Positions 8,263-16,720 of a DNA stretch of 64,000 nucleotides are shown here, piece after piece. The notes below the pieces were generated by a model. That model was not told the origin of the DNA. It did no database searches and saw only the letters and a list, made by a program, of their open reading frames with translations. Every line of letters starts with the position of its first letter. Position 1 is the stretch's first letter. Source of the DNA: Primorskyibacter sedentarius (GTDB lineage Bacteria; Pseudomonadota; Alphaproteobacteria; Rhodobacterales; Rhodobacteraceae); contig NZ_SLZU01000005.1 in the NCBI RefSeq assembly GCF_004342065.1, positions 62,001 through 126,000 on the forward strand, given 5' to 3'. The translations under genes were made by a program, and so were the position numbers.

Positions 8263-9155
8263 AGCATCAGCTCCATTCCGTCCTGAGCGATCGTCCAGCC
8301 AGCCGCCTCGGCTTTGGCCTTTTCTACAGATCCCGGCCGCAGAACTGGGTTGGTGTTGTTCATGTGGACAAAAACCTTGCGCCCCACGTCCAGCCCCTCG
8401 AATGCGGCAAGCGAACCCTCCGGCCCGCTGATGGACATGTGGCCCATGCGCTTGCCGGTCTTTTGTCCAACGCCTGCCACGATCATCTCGTCATCTTGCC
8501 AGAGCGTGCCATCGAAAAAGACCGCATCCGCCCCGTTCAGCCGCGACCGCAGGCTATCGGTCAGGCGTGCGCAGCCGGGAATGTAGTAGATGCGGGTCGA
8601 CCCTGCGATCATTTCAACGCCGACCGTCTGTTCGCCCATCAGCTCTGTCTGGACGGTGTCGCCTTCCATGTAGAGCGGCACCTTCCCTGGAACGGCGAAC
8701 AGGGTCGCGGTCAGGCCGGGGACGGGAGAGAATTCAGTATCAAGCGCGATGGTCAGCCGCGGCACCACCTCGCCGCGCAGCGCGTCGAAGATCGGGTTTT
8801 GCGCAAGAACATCGTGAATGCCCGCAGTCGCGAATAGATCGAAAGGCTGAACTTCGCGCAGGGTCAGCAGGCCCGCCACGTGGTCAATGTCGCCATTCGT
8901 CAGCACGACCGAGCGGAGCGGAAGGCTGCGAAGCGCTGTGGGATGCAGGGGCGCTGTCTGCGCAAGCTGCTGCCTTATGTCGGGCGACGCGTTCAGGACC
9001 GTCCAGCTTTGTCCATCGGCAGAAATCGCGAGGCTTGACTGCGTCTGAGCCGGGATCGCGCCCTGCCGGGCGAGGTTGCAATTGGTGCAGCCGCAATTCC
9101 ATTGCGGCAACCCGCCTCCGGCGGCAGCACCAAGCACTTGCGCGCGGATCGTCAT
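8259..9155 (-). CDS. pqqB: PQQ biosynthesis metallo-hydrolase PqqB
   Basis: A 298-aa metallo-beta-lactamase-fold protein. PqqB acts as an iron-dependent hydroxylase on a Glu-Tyr-derived intermediate of PQQ synthesis. The N-terminus MTIRAQVLGAAAGGGLPQWNCGC and the paired cysteines in CGCTNC are characteristic of PqqB, and the sequence TNGDIDHVAGLL is the modified metal-binding motif. It starts 26 nt after the pqqA stop. Length is normal. Confidence 0.97.
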   Translation of the reverse strand: MTIRAQVLGAAAGGGLPQWNCGCTNCNLARQGAIPAQTQSSLAISADGQSWTVLNASPDIRQQLAQTAPLHPTALRSLPLRSVVLTNGDIDHVAGLLTLREVQPFDLFATAGIHDVLAQNPIFDALRGEVVPRLTIALDTEFSPVPGLTATLFAVPGKVPLYMEGDTVQTELMGEQTVGVEMIAGSTRIYYIPGCARLTDSLRSRLNGADAVFFDGTLWQDDEMIVAGVGQKTGKRMGHMSISGPEGSLAAFEGLDVGRKVFVHMNNTNPVLRPGSVEKAKAEAAGWTIAQDGMELML

Positions 9156-9181
9156 TCTATCCTACCCGCGCGCCGCGCTGT

Positions 9182-9277
9182 TCAGAACAGATCGCCGTCG
9201 TCTTCGGCGTCGGGTCCATACATGTTGATTTCCATGCCGCATTCGATTTCGCGGATCTTCGGTTTCGTCCATGCCAT
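9182..9277 (-). CDS. pqqA: PQQ precursor peptide PqqA (31 aa)
   Basis: A 31-codon gene too short for usual gene callers. The peptide begins MAWTKPKIREIECGMEINMY and ends in GPDAEDDGDLF. The E-x-x-x-Y pair whose side chains become PQQ is Glu16 and Tyr20. A strong GGAGGAG ribosome site precedes the ATG by about 8 nt, in keeping with the high peptide amounts needed. It is the first pqq gene and sits 71 nt downstream of the response-regulator gene. The acidic tail after Tyr20 is longer than in many homologues. Confidence 0.97.
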   Translation of the reverse strand: MAWTKPKIREIECGMEINMYGPDAEDDGDLF

Positions 9278-9348
9278 CGGGTTGCTCCTCCTACAAATGG
9301 TGTTTCAACAGGTTGCCCATTCAGAGGCCTCAAGACGACTCTTATTTC

Positions 9349-10056
9349 CTAAGACAGATGTAGACCATGGTCTTGGTTCCCGTGCGAAAAACCTGGCGCG
9401 ATGCCTTCAAGACAGAAACCTTTGCTTCGTATCGTCTTGATCTCAAACCCGAAATCAACCTCTGCCAGTTTGCGACGAAGGTAGCCGATATAGACGTCCA
9501 CGACATTCTCGTTCCCGGAATCCTCGGCCCATAGCGCATCGAAGATCGCGCCGCGTGACAAAGGCGTGCCGGGATTTTCGACCAAAAGGGCCAGGAGCGC
9601 GTATTCGCGTTCTGTCAGCGTGACCTCTCCGGCAGGGCTGCTTAGCATCCGGGTCCTGCCGTCCATTCGTGCTGGCTGAGGCTGCGCGGCGCGCACACGA
9701 ATTTCCTGTACTTTCAGCCGTGCGACAAGCTCGTCAAAGGTGAACGGCTTGACCACGTAATCGTTCGCTCCGGCCTCCAGCCCAGCGGTCCGCTGCTCTA
9801 CATCCGACAGGGCGGACAGCATCAGGATCGGCACCGTGATGCCGGCCAAGCGCGCGGACCGGACAAGATCCAGCCCGCTATCCGCACCAAGCATCACATC
9901 GATTATCGCGCCGGAAAATCCGCCCGTCCGAAGCCGGTCAAGCGCCAGGTCAGCGCGGTTTTCGGTCTCTGTCTCATAGCCGTGCAGCGCCAGCCCCCTC
10001 GACAGCGCGGATGTGATTTCCGGGTCGTCGTCGACAATAAGAAGGCGGGTGATCAT
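9349..10056 (-). CDS. OmpR/PhoB-family response regulator
   Basis: A 235-aa two-domain regulator. The receiver domain has the acidic pocket at residues 9-11 (VDDDPE), phospho-acceptor Asp53 (AIIDVMLG) and Lys103 (VVKPF). The C-terminal winged helix runs from about residue 130 (VTLTEREYALLALLVENPG ... VDVYIGYLRRKL ... IRSKGFCL). It is 9 nt downstream of the histidine kinase gene and directly upstream of pqqA, so it is a good candidate regulator of the pqq genes or the quinoprotein cluster; this link is inferred from position only. The tail after residue 215 is a little longer than usual. Confidence 0.93.
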   Translation of the reverse strand: MITRLLIVDDDPEITSALSRGLALHGYETETENRADLALDRLRTGGFSGAIIDVMLGADSGLDLVRSARLAGITVPILMLSALSDVEQRTAGLEAGANDYVVKPFTFDELVARLKVQEIRVRAAQPQPARMDGRTRMLSSPAGEVTLTEREYALLALLVENPGTPLSRGAIFDALWAEDSGNENVVDVYIGYLRRKLAEVDFGFEIKTIRSKGFCLEGIAPGFSHGNQDHGLHLS

Positions 10057-10065
10057 GAGAGTAGT

Positions 10066-11634
10066 CTATCCCGTTCCCAAAGGCAGGCGAATGCAGATCT
10101 TGGTCCCGGGTGCAGACCCGATCGCGCGATCGCGGGGCAGGGGGCTTACCACGGTGATCGTGCCGCCCTGCGCTTCGGTGACCCATTTTGCAAGCGCCAG
10201 GCCGATACCGAACCCAGCCGATGTCACACCACCCGCCTGCGAGAACCGGTCAAAGATGTCCGGCTGCGCGTCCGCGGGGATGCCCGGGCCGTTATCGACG
10301 ATTTCGATCCCCTGACCAAATGCCAGATGGATGCGCCTGCCGTCCCGCGCATGGCGGATGGCGTTGCGGATCAGGCCGACAACGATCTGGCGCGCCCAGT
10401 TCGGGTCGCACATAAGGGTCTGTTCGGGGATGTCGTCATGGGTCAGCCTCATGCCTGCGCTGCTCACTTCGGCGCTGACTTCCTGAAGGCTCGCCTCCAC
10501 AAGGCTGGCCAGTGGCGTGGGTGCCGGGTCAAGCGCGAGCTGCCCGGTATCCGAGCGCGCAACCCGCAACAGATCGTCAATCCGGCGGTTCAGCCTGTCG
10601 GCGCGCGCCTCAATCGTGGCAAAAGCCTCTGCATGCTCGGACCCGCTTTGCCGACCGATCTGTGCCTCCATCAGGATCACGGTCAGGGGCGTGCGCAGCT
10701 CGTGGCTGACATCCGTGAAAAAGCGCCTGCGGTTTTCATCGACCTTCTCAAGCTCGGCATTCGCCGCCCGCAGCGCCTCTGTCCGTTCCGCAATCGTGTC
10801 ATTCAGGCGTTTCCACTCGCTGCGCACCTCGGTCTCTCGTTGGGCCAGCGCGGCGGCCATGCGGTTCGTTTCGGAATAGATCTGCCCGATCTCGTCATTG
10901 GATGTGGCGGGCAGGGCCAGCTCGAATTCTGCCTCACCGATACGGCGCGCAGCCTCGCGCAGCCGGTCAAGCCGCCCGAATTGCGGCCGGATCAGCCCGA
11001 AGTGGAAGGCCAGAACCAACCCGACCGCGCTGACGGCAAGCACGATGGAGAGCCAGCTTAACCTGTGCCGCAGCTCTTCGATGCTGGCCAATATGTTGTT
11101 GCGGAACAAAACCTCGGTGTTCACGGCCTGGTTCAGCAACGGATCAAAGCCAGAGGCAAACGTGTCCAGATGGGCGCGCAACCTTTCGCGGTCATCGATC
11201 TCCTGGCTCAGTCCGGATAATGCCCCTTCCAACAGCGCCCGCATGCGCGCGAGCCCCAGCGATTGCGTGCCGTAACGCGACTGCTCGTCCAGCCCCAGAG
11301 ACTCGGCCTCGCTGACGGCGGCTGCAATTTCTGCACCAAGTCTTTCGAACGCGTCAAATATATTGTTTGCCACCGGCTCGACCCGACTCCGGCGGGTCTG
11401 CGCAGACAGGCCGGTCTGAACGGCTTCGGTAGAGATGACGAGAAAGGTTGAAACCTGGGTGGACAGCGTGGCATAGCGCGCCATCCGGCGTTCCGCGGCC
11501 ACTGCGGTTTCCAGTCTTTTTCCGACCTCGCTCATGCCAAGATAGAGCGCGAGTGCGGACAGAATCGTCGCGCCACCAAGCACGGCGGCGCCAAGTGCAA
11601 GGCGCACCTTCAGCGAGCGGGCAGGTTTCATCAT
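10066..11634 (-). CDS. Membrane sensor histidine kinase
   Basis: A 522-aa kinase taken from the ATGATG at 11634, which has GGAAAA upstream; an in-frame GTG at 11664 would add ten residues. Two membrane helices (SLKVRLALGAAVLGGATIL and LSIVLAVSAVGLVLAFHFG) flank a mostly helical periplasmic sensor of about 190 residues. A HAMP segment, a coiled coil, the HisKA motif FFTDVSHELRTPL with its phospho-His, and an HATPase region (NxIRHA, DNGPGIP, GFGIGLAL) follow. It pairs with the response regulator 9 nt downstream. The stimulus is unknown; proximity to pqqA suggests sensing linked to alcohol or aldehyde oxidation. Confidence 0.92.
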   Translation of the reverse strand: MMKPARSLKVRLALGAAVLGGATILSALALYLGMSEVGKRLETAVAAERRMARYATLSTQVSTFLVISTEAVQTGLSAQTRRSRVEPVANNIFDAFERLGAEIAAAVSEAESLGLDEQSRYGTQSLGLARMRALLEGALSGLSQEIDDRERLRAHLDTFASGFDPLLNQAVNTEVLFRNNILASIEELRHRLSWLSIVLAVSAVGLVLAFHFGLIRPQFGRLDRLREAARRIGEAEFELALPATSNDEIGQIYSETNRMAAALAQRETEVRSEWKRLNDTIAERTEALRAANAELEKVDENRRRFFTDVSHELRTPLTVILMEAQIGRQSGSEHAEAFATIEARADRLNRRIDDLLRVARSDTGQLALDPAPTPLASLVEASLQEVSAEVSSAGMRLTHDDIPEQTLMCDPNWARQIVVGLIRNAIRHARDGRRIHLAFGQGIEIVDNGPGIPADAQPDIFDRFSQAGGVTSAGFGIGLALAKWVTEAQGGTITVVSPLPRDRAIGSAPGTKICIRLPLGTG

Positions 11635-11665
11635 CGAGAATTTTTCCGCCACTTTTATCAGCACA

Positions 11666-11680
11666 GCCTAGTTTTTAGGC
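11666..11680. promoter_or_regulatory. Short perfect inverted repeat upstream of the histidine kinase
   Basis: GCCTA-GTTTT-TAGGC is a perfect 5-bp inverted repeat with a 5-nt spacer, lying in the 160-nt divergent gap about 32 nt upstream of the kinase ATG. It could be a protein-binding half-site pair or a small leader hairpin. No consensus identifies a regulator. Confidence 0.3.
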
Positions 11681-11794
11681 GATCAGCCCCGGTCGCGAGC
11701 GTTGGTTCGCGTCAGATCCCTGTTGTTCAGCATTCATATTCGAAAATAGGTCAGCACAAATCTACGACCTTTGTATGTATTGCTGGAGAGACCC

Positions 11795-11998
11795 ATGGTT
11801 GAACTTCTTTTTGTTGCCTGCATGGCAGGCTCTGTCCCTGAATGCCGGGAGCGGTCGATGGTTTTCACCGACATCTCGCCCGCCATGTGCCTGATGGGCG
11901 CCCAGCCAGAGCTTGCGCGCTGGGTGAACAGCCACCCCAACCAGACGATCCAAAGCTGGAAGTGCCGAAGTGTCTCTTTTGCAGAGCGGGACACCTGA
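11795..11998 (+). CDS. Small conserved Rhodobacterales-type hypothetical protein (67 aa)
   Basis: Starts at the ATG at 11795 with CTGGAGAG upstream. The protein has four cysteines (VACMAG, PECRER, PAMCLMG, WKCRSV) and the pattern MVELLFVACMAG...FTDISPAMCLMGAQPELARWV...P...QSWKC, which I recognise as a short family common in roseobacter-like genomes. No transmembrane segment beyond a weakly hydrophobic N-terminus. Function unknown. It is divergent from the histidine kinase and convergent with the ABC-2 permease gene 27 nt away. Confidence 0.7.
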   Translation: MVELLFVACMAGSVPECRERSMVFTDISPAMCLMGAQPELARWVNSHPNQTIQSWKCRSVSFAERDT

Positions 11999-12025
11999 GG
12001 CAGACTGTGCAGGACGCCGCTGACA

Positions 12026-12817
12026 TCACCCTTTGCGTTTCATCAGGCCGCGTGCGGGATCATACCCCCAGACAGCCATGGCCAGAAAAATGACGGTCGA
12101 TCCCAAGACCCAAGCCAGCGACTTGGCGTCAAAATCGACGTAAAGCAGAAACCGGATGGTTTCGACGGCATAGGTGAACGGGTTCAGCGCACAGATGTCG
12201 TACAGAAGGGCAGAGCTTTCTGCCATCTTCCACAGCGGATACAAGGCGGAGGACAAAAAGAACATCGGGAAGATGACGAAGTTCATGACGCCGGCGAAGT
12301 TCTCTAACTGCTTGATAAAGCTCGACAGCACCAGACCGAGCGCCCCCAGCATGAGACCGGCAATCACAAGGCCGGGCAGAACGGTAAGGTACCCCAGTGG
12401 CGGAACGGTGATGCCGAAAATGGCTGCGATCGCCAAAAAGGCATAGACCTGCAGGACAGAGATCGCCGTCGATCCGAGCAGGCGGCAGAACAGCAACCAC
12501 CAGCGCGGCAACGGGCTGGTCAGCAAGAGCCGCATCGAGCCCATCTCGCGGTCATAGACCAGCGACAGAGAGCTCTGCATCCCGTTGAACAGCAGGATCA
12601 TCGCGCAGAGTCCCGGAACGATGTAGACCTCGTAGGTGATATAGGTCTGGTAGGGCGGGATGATCGACACGCCAAGCGCGGCCCTGAATCCGGCTGCGAA
12701 GACCAGCAGCCAGACTAGCGGGCGCACCAGCGCCGCAAGAAAGCGTTCGCGCTGATGCACGAAGCGCAGGAATTCGCGCCCTACGATTGCGCGAAGGGCA
12801 CCGAACCAACCGTTCAT
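12026..12817 (-). CDS. ABC-2-type permease of the PQQ-dehydrogenase-associated transporter
   Basis: A 263-aa ABC-2 family membrane protein with about six hydrophobic segments (for example FLAALVRPLVWLLVFAAGF, LQVYAFLAIAAIFG, FVIFPMFFLSSALYPLW) and the conserved MGSMRLLLTSPLPRWWLL loop. It matches the permease subfamily (PedC-like, TIGR03861) that accompanies PQQ-dependent alcohol dehydrogenases. It overlaps the upstream ATPase gene by 4 nt. The pair is probably an exporter; its substrate is not known. Confidence 0.88.
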   Translation of the reverse strand: MNGWFGALRAIVGREFLRFVHQRERFLAALVRPLVWLLVFAAGFRAALGVSIIPPYQTYITYEVYIVPGLCAMILLFNGMQSSLSLVYDREMGSMRLLLTSPLPRWWLLFCRLLGSTAISVLQVYAFLAIAAIFGITVPPLGYLTVLPGLVIAGLMLGALGLVLSSFIKQLENFAGVMNFVIFPMFFLSSALYPLWKMAESSALLYDICALNPFTYAVETIRFLLYVDFDAKSLAWVLGSTVIFLAMAVWGYDPARGLMKRKG

Positions 12818-13533
12818 GACGCCATCTCTGTCTGTTCCAGAAACCAGTCGGACAGGGACCGTTCGCCGCGGATATCGCCGGTGCAGCCATCGGCCATTAT
12901 CTGCCCCTGATGCAAGACCAGCAGCCGGTCATCATCGCGCACCTCGTCGGTCAGGTGCGTGGTCCACAGAATGCAGAGCCCCTGATCCGCCAGGTCATGC
13001 ACATGCGCGGTGATCGCCATGCGAGAGGCTGCATCCAGCCCCACCGTGGGTTCATCCAGCAACAAGACCTTGGGATCGTGCAGCAGCGCGCGGGCAAGCT
13101 CTGTCCGCCGCCTGTGGCCGCCATTCAACGTGCGCACTTTCTCTTCCGCGCGCTCGCGCATTCCAAGCCGGTCCAGCGCCTTGTCGATCCGCGCCGGGAT
13201 GCCCTTGCGTGGCAAGGCGTGCAGCGCTGCGAAATAGGCAAGATTCTGTCGCACTGTCAGATCGAGGTCGAGCGTGGGTTGCTGGAAAACGACTCCGAGC
13301 GCCCCGAGGGCTGCGTTGGCTTCGCCTCGCAAGTCATGGCCAGCAATACGGATTTCCCCTTTGGGCGCGACAAGCAGCCGGGTCAGCAGCGACACCAGCG
13401 TGGACTTCCCAGCGCCGTTCGGGCCCAGAAGGGCACAGAATCGTCCCTTTGGCAGGTCGAACGAAACCTGCTTCAACGCCTGCTTCGCGCCATACGAAAA
13501 GCTGAGGTTCTTGACTGACAGGCCGTCTTGCAT
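12814..13533 (-). CDS. ABC exporter ATP-binding protein, PQQ-dehydrogenase-associated
   Basis: A 239-aa ATPase from the ATG at 13533, which has GAAGGGA upstream; longer in-frame extension looks non-coding. Walker A is GPNGAGKST, Q-loop VVFQQPTLDLD, the signature region reads TLNGGHRRRTELARALL (NGGH instead of SGGQ, as in this subfamily), Walker B VLLLDEPTVGLD and switch His in WTTHLTDEV. It resembles the TIGR03864-type ATPases tied to PQQ-dependent alcohol dehydrogenases and forms an exporter with the overlapping ABC-2 permease. Confidence 0.9.
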   Translation of the reverse strand: MQDGLSVKNLSFSYGAKQALKQVSFDLPKGRFCALLGPNGAGKSTLVSLLTRLLVAPKGEIRIAGHDLRGEANAALGALGVVFQQPTLDLDLTVRQNLAYFAALHALPRKGIPARIDKALDRLGMRERAEEKVRTLNGGHRRRTELARALLHDPKVLLLDEPTVGLDAASRMAITAHVHDLADQGLCILWTTHLTDEVRDDDRLLVLHQGQIMADGCTGDIRGERSLSDWFLEQTEMAS

Positions 13534-13649
13534 CGCGGGATCCCTTCGCTGAAGGGCAAGGTGAAACAATCCACGCGTCAGGGCAAGTACGACCGAAGGC
13601 TGCCTTGATCTGGCCAGCACGGATTCTAACGGCTGCATCTGCGGGGAAA

Positions 13650-13724
<75 letters not shown>

Positions 13725-13821
13725 GCCGTACACCTATGGTGTGGGCGGCTCTCTAGACGCAAATCAGACGGCGTGCAAGCGCAATCTGGACGCTTTTTAC
13801 TCACTACGTTATGGAGGGCCC

Positions 13822-13983
13822 ATGAAGCAGAAATCGGACAGCGCCAAAGCCGCAAACCGCGAAGATCGTCTGAAGGCCGCGCTGAAAGCCAATCTGGCGC
13901 GGCGCAAGGCACAGGCGCGGGCGCGGGCCGGTTCGGCTAACGAGACACAGGCCGACGAGCGGGCCGGAAAAAAGAAAGACTGA
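13822..13983 (+). CDS. Small basic protein upstream of murA (53 aa)
   Basis: Starts at ATG 13822 with GGAGG nine nt upstream. The protein is hydrophilic, helical and rich in Lys, Arg and Ala ([19 protein letters not shown] ... GKKKD), with no cysteine or membrane segment. Its stop is 5 nt before murA, so it is probably the first gene of the murA operon. Similar short basic proteins sit before murA in related alphaproteobacteria. Function unknown. Confidence 0.65.
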   Translation: MKQKSDSAKAANREDRLKAALKANLARRKAQARARAGSANETQADERAGKKKD

Positions 13984-13988
13984 GGCAC

Positions 13989-15257
13989 ATGGATTCGATC
14001 ATCGTAAAGGGGGGCGGGGAGCTCAATGGGCAGATCCCGATTGCAGGGGCCAAGAATGCCTGCCTCACGCTCATGCCTGCGACGCTTCTTTCGGAAGAGC
14101 CGCTGACCCTGACCAACGCACCGCGCTTGTCCGACATCAAAACGATGACGGAACTGCTGTCATCGCTGGGCGCAGAAGTGTCCAGCCTTCAGGGCGGCAA
14201 GGTTCTGGCGATGTCGAGCCATGACCTGAACAATCACACCGCGCATTACGACATCGTACGCAAGATGCGGGCGTCGAACCTTGTTCTGGGGCCGATGTTG
14301 GCGCGACTGGGTCACGCCATCGTATCCTTGCCGGGCGGCTGCGCCATTGGCGCGCGGCCGATGGATCTGCATATCCATGCGCTCGAAGCGCTTGGTGCCG
14401 AGATCGAGCTGAAGGACGGCTATCTGCACGCAAAGGCACCGGGCGGGCTGAAAGGCGCCACGCACGAGCTGCGGTTTGCGTCCGTGGGTGCCACGGAAAA
14501 CGTCGTTATGGCGGCGACCCTGGCCAAGGGAACGACCGTGTTGAAAAACGCCGCACGCGAACCCGAGATTGTCGATCTCGTGCAGTGCTTGCGCAAAATG
14601 GGCGCGCAGATCGAAGGCGAGGGCAGCTCGACCATCACTATTCAGGGCGTCGATCGTCTGGGCGGGGCAACACATCAGGTGGTCACTGACCGGATCGAAC
14701 TGGGCACCTACATGTTGGCGCCCGCCATTGCAGGGGGCAGCGTCGAATGTCTGGGCGGACGGATCAATCTGGTCGAATCCTTTTGCGAGAAGCTCGACCA
14801 ATGTGGCATCCAGGTCGAAGAGACCGAGGCCGGGCTGAAAGTAACGCGCAAGAACGGCCGCGTCCGGGCCGTCGATGTCGTGACAGAGGTTTTCCCCGGT
14901 TTCCCGACCGATCTGCAGGCGCAGATGATGGCCTTGCTCTGCACGGCAGAGGGTACGTCGGTGCTGGAGGAAAAGATCTTTGAAAACCGTTTCATGCATG
15001 CGCCGGAACTGGTGCGTATGGGCGCTGATATCGAGGTCCACGGTGGTCACGCCACCGTACATGGCGTCGAACGCCTGAAAGGCGCGCCGGTCATGGCGAC
15101 GGACCTTCGCGCAAGCGTCTCGCTTATTCTGGCAGGGTTGGCCGCAGAGGGCGAAACCGTTGTGAGCAGGGTCTATCACCTCGATCGCGGGTATGAACAC
15201 GTGGTACGCAAGCTCTCGGGCGTGGGTGCCAAGGTAGAGCGGGTGCACCTGACGTGA
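13989..15257 (+). CDS. murA: UDP-N-acetylglucosamine 1-carboxyvinyltransferase MurA
   Basis: A 422-aa cytoplasmic enzyme that transfers enolpyruvate from PEP to UDP-GlcNAc, the first committed step of peptidoglycan synthesis. The N-terminal GAKNACL motif (residues 18-24) and the active-site loop [13 protein letters not shown], whose Cys is the fosfomycin target, are present. Length and the two-domain inside-out barrel repeat pattern are normal. The DUF2948 gene overlaps its stop codon by 4 nt. Confidence 0.97.
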   Translation: MDSIIVKGGGELNGQIPIAGAKNACLTLMPATLLSEEPLTLTNAPRLSDIKTMTELLSSLGAEVSSLQGGKVLAMSSHDLNNHTAHYDIVRKMRASNLVLGPMLARLGHAIVSLPGGCAIGARPMDLHIHALEALGAEIELKDGYLHAKAPGGLKGATHELRFASVGATENVVMAATLAKGTTVLKNAAREPEIVDLVQCLRKMGAQIEGEGSSTITIQGVDRLGGATHQVVTDRIELGTYMLAPAIAGGSVECLGGRINLVESFCEKLDQCGIQVEETEAGLKVTRKNGRVRAVDVVTEVFPGFPTDLQAQMMALLCTAEGTSVLEEKIFENRFMHAPELVRMGADIEVHGGHATVHGVERLKGAPVMATDLRASVSLILAGLAAEGETVVSRVYHLDRGYEHVVRKLSGVGAKVERVHLT

Positions 15258-15733
15258 CAGATGACGCACGTTTCGAAGATGGCGCCGAGCGTCCGCTGAA
15301 CCTTGGGGCGCTGGACGAGTCTGATCTGACGGTCCTGTCCTCACTGGCGCAGGATGCCGTCTTTCCGATCACCGAGATTCGCTGGAACCGCGGGGCAGGG
15401 CGCCTCGCTCTTCTGGTCAACCGTTTCCGATGGGAAGATGTCCAAAGCGCTCGCCGCACCGGCCGCCCGCCAGAGCGGGTGCAATCCCTTCTGGTGATCG
15501 AGAATGTGCAACGGGTCGCCACGCAGGGAATAGACCAGCAGGATCGCGAAACAGTCCTGTCCTTGCTTGCCCTGACATTCGAGGGGACAGAGGCGCCATC
15601 GGGCAACATCACTTTGACCCTCGCGGGTGACGGTGCCATCCGGGTAGAGGTCGAAGCGCTGGACGTCCGTCTGCGCGACGTCACGCGTCCTTACACGGCG
15701 CCTTCACGCCAAGCGCCAAAGCATTCGGACTGA
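15254..15733 (+). CDS. DUF2948 family protein
   Basis: A 159-aa soluble protein starting at a GTG that overlaps the murA stop. It has the DUF2948 pattern: [20 protein letters not shown], an [26 protein letters not shown] core and a C-terminal [10 protein letters not shown] strand. No catalytic residues are known for the family. In many Rhodobacterales this gene is followed by hisD; here it is followed by a non-coding stretch and a TetR gene, so local order differs. Confidence 0.88.
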   Translation: MTDDARFEDGAERPLNLGALDESDLTVLSSLAQDAVFPITEIRWNRGAGRLALLVNRFRWEDVQSARRTGRPPERVQSLLVIENVQRVATQGIDQQDRETVLSLLALTFEGTEAPSGNITLTLAGDGAIRVEVEALDVRLRDVTRPYTAPSRQAPKHSD

Positions 15734-15975
15734 AGCCGCTTCAATCCCCAGCCGCTTTCCGATGTCTTCTGCTGTAATGAGAGATGGGACGCATCTGCTA
15801 TCTGTCAGGGCGGTCAAGCTCTGCGGGTGCATCCGCGCTTCCTATAATCTATGTTATGTAAAGTTAATCATACCCAGCAGAACGGCAAGTATCAGTGCCC
15901 TCAGGGTACTGAGCTTCAAGTGCCGGTCCAATCCTGATCTGTGCTTTGCATTCGCAGTTTGGCAGACACGGCCCT

Positions 15976-15997
15976 CCTGACCTCACTTAAGGTCAGG
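15976..15997. terminator. Hairpin with 8-bp stem upstream of the TetR gene
   Basis: CCTGACCT pairs with AGGTCAGG around the 6-nt loop CACTTA. There is no T-run after it on either strand, so it could be a factor-assisted terminator of the murA operon or a dyad protein-binding site 43 nt before the TetR promoter. Confidence 0.45.
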
Positions 15998-16039
15998 TGA
16001 AGAACGCGTATCGGGCTTGTGAGATCTCTGCACAAATGT

Positions 16040-16059
16040 AATTATGCATTCGTATAATT
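16040..16059 (+). promoter_or_regulatory. Inverted repeat overlapping a TATAAT -10 box of the TetR gene
   Basis: AATTAT and ATAATT form a perfect inverted repeat with an 8-nt spacer. The right arm overlaps a consensus -10 hexamer TATAAT at 16053-16058, only 12 nt before the TetR ATG (16070). Transcription from this box would start within a few bases of the ATG, giving a leaderless or nearly leaderless mRNA. A convincing -35 box is not seen. The placement fits autorepression by the TetR protein. Confidence 0.5.
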
Positions 16060-16069
16060 GCAATCCGAC

Positions 16070-16720
16070 ATGGGCGCTCCCTTGAACCAAAGCTCTCCGA
16101 AATTTCGCCGTGAGCCCGCCGAAGCCCGCAAGCTGGCGCTGATCCAGGCCACGCTCGACCTTGTGGCTCGCGATGGCGTGTCCGCTGCAACTGTTCGCGC
16201 GATTGCCCTGAAGGCAAAGGTCACACAAGGTCTCATCCGGCATTACTTCTCTACGAAGGAAGAGCTGATCTCGGCCGCCTACGAATATCACATGACCGAG
16301 ATGACGGACCAGGTCACCGCCGCTGTCGGCACCGGGCCTGCCACCGATCAGCTTTCCCGGTTCATTGACGCCGCGCTGCGCCCCCCTGCCGCAAACCCCC
16401 GCGCCGTTGCGTTGTGGGCAGGCTTCTTCAGCAAGGTCCAGAATGACCCGGAGATGAAAGCGATCCACGCCCGGACCTACACCTATTTCCGCGACAATCT
16501 GGAACGGCTGATCTCGGTCGCTCTGGAAGAGAATGATCGACCCTCCAGCCCTGACAGGCTGCATCGGTTGGCCATTGCAGCCAACGCCCTGATCGACGGG
16601 CTGTGGCTGGAAGGCAGCGCCCTGCCCGAAGCCTTCGAGGCGGAGGAGCTGCCGCAGATCGGCCGCGACGCAATTGGCGCAATGATCGGAATTTCCCTCT
16701 CAGTGAAAGCAACAACATGA
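16070..16720 (+). CDS. TetR-family regulator, BetI-like
   Basis: A 216-aa repressor from the ATG at 16070; an in-frame TTG at 16058 lies inside the -10 box and is unlikely. The N-terminal HTH reads LIQATLDLVARDGVSAATVRA, then VTQGLIRHYFSTKEELISAAY. The ligand-binding half has the BetI-type features VALWAGFFSKVQNDPEM and IDGLWLEGSAL. BetI proteins respond to choline; here no betaine genes are present, so the ligand is open. No strong ribosome site precedes the ATG. Its stop overlaps the aminotransferase start by 4 nt, so that gene is a likely co-regulated partner. Confidence 0.9.
   Translation: MGAPLNQSSPKFRREPAEARKLALIQATLDLVARDGVSAATVRAIALKAKVTQGLIRHYFSTKEELISAAYEYHMTEMTDQVTAAVGTGPATDQLSRFIDAALRPPAANPRAVALWAGFFSKVQNDPEMKAIHARTYTYFRDNLERLISVALEENDRPSSPDRLHRLAIAANALIDGLWLEGSALPEAFEAEELPQIGRDAIGAMIGISLSVKATT

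Larger units (their letters stand above)
15734..16069. other. 336-nt intergenic region between DUF2948 and the TetR gene
   Basis: No credible gene is present; short frames lack ribosome sites and protein-like composition. The region is more A+T-rich than its neighbours between about 15840 and 15900 and ends in a hairpin (15976-15997) and a promoter/operator (16040-16059), listed separately. It could be the scar of a rearrangement that removed the genes that usually follow murA-DUF2948. Confidence 0.6.

Noticed and set aside
16603-16716. N-terminal extension of the aminotransferase
   Set aside because: It overlaps the TetR coding sequence in another frame and is low-complexity Arg/Gly-rich; the ATGA overlap start is more plausible.
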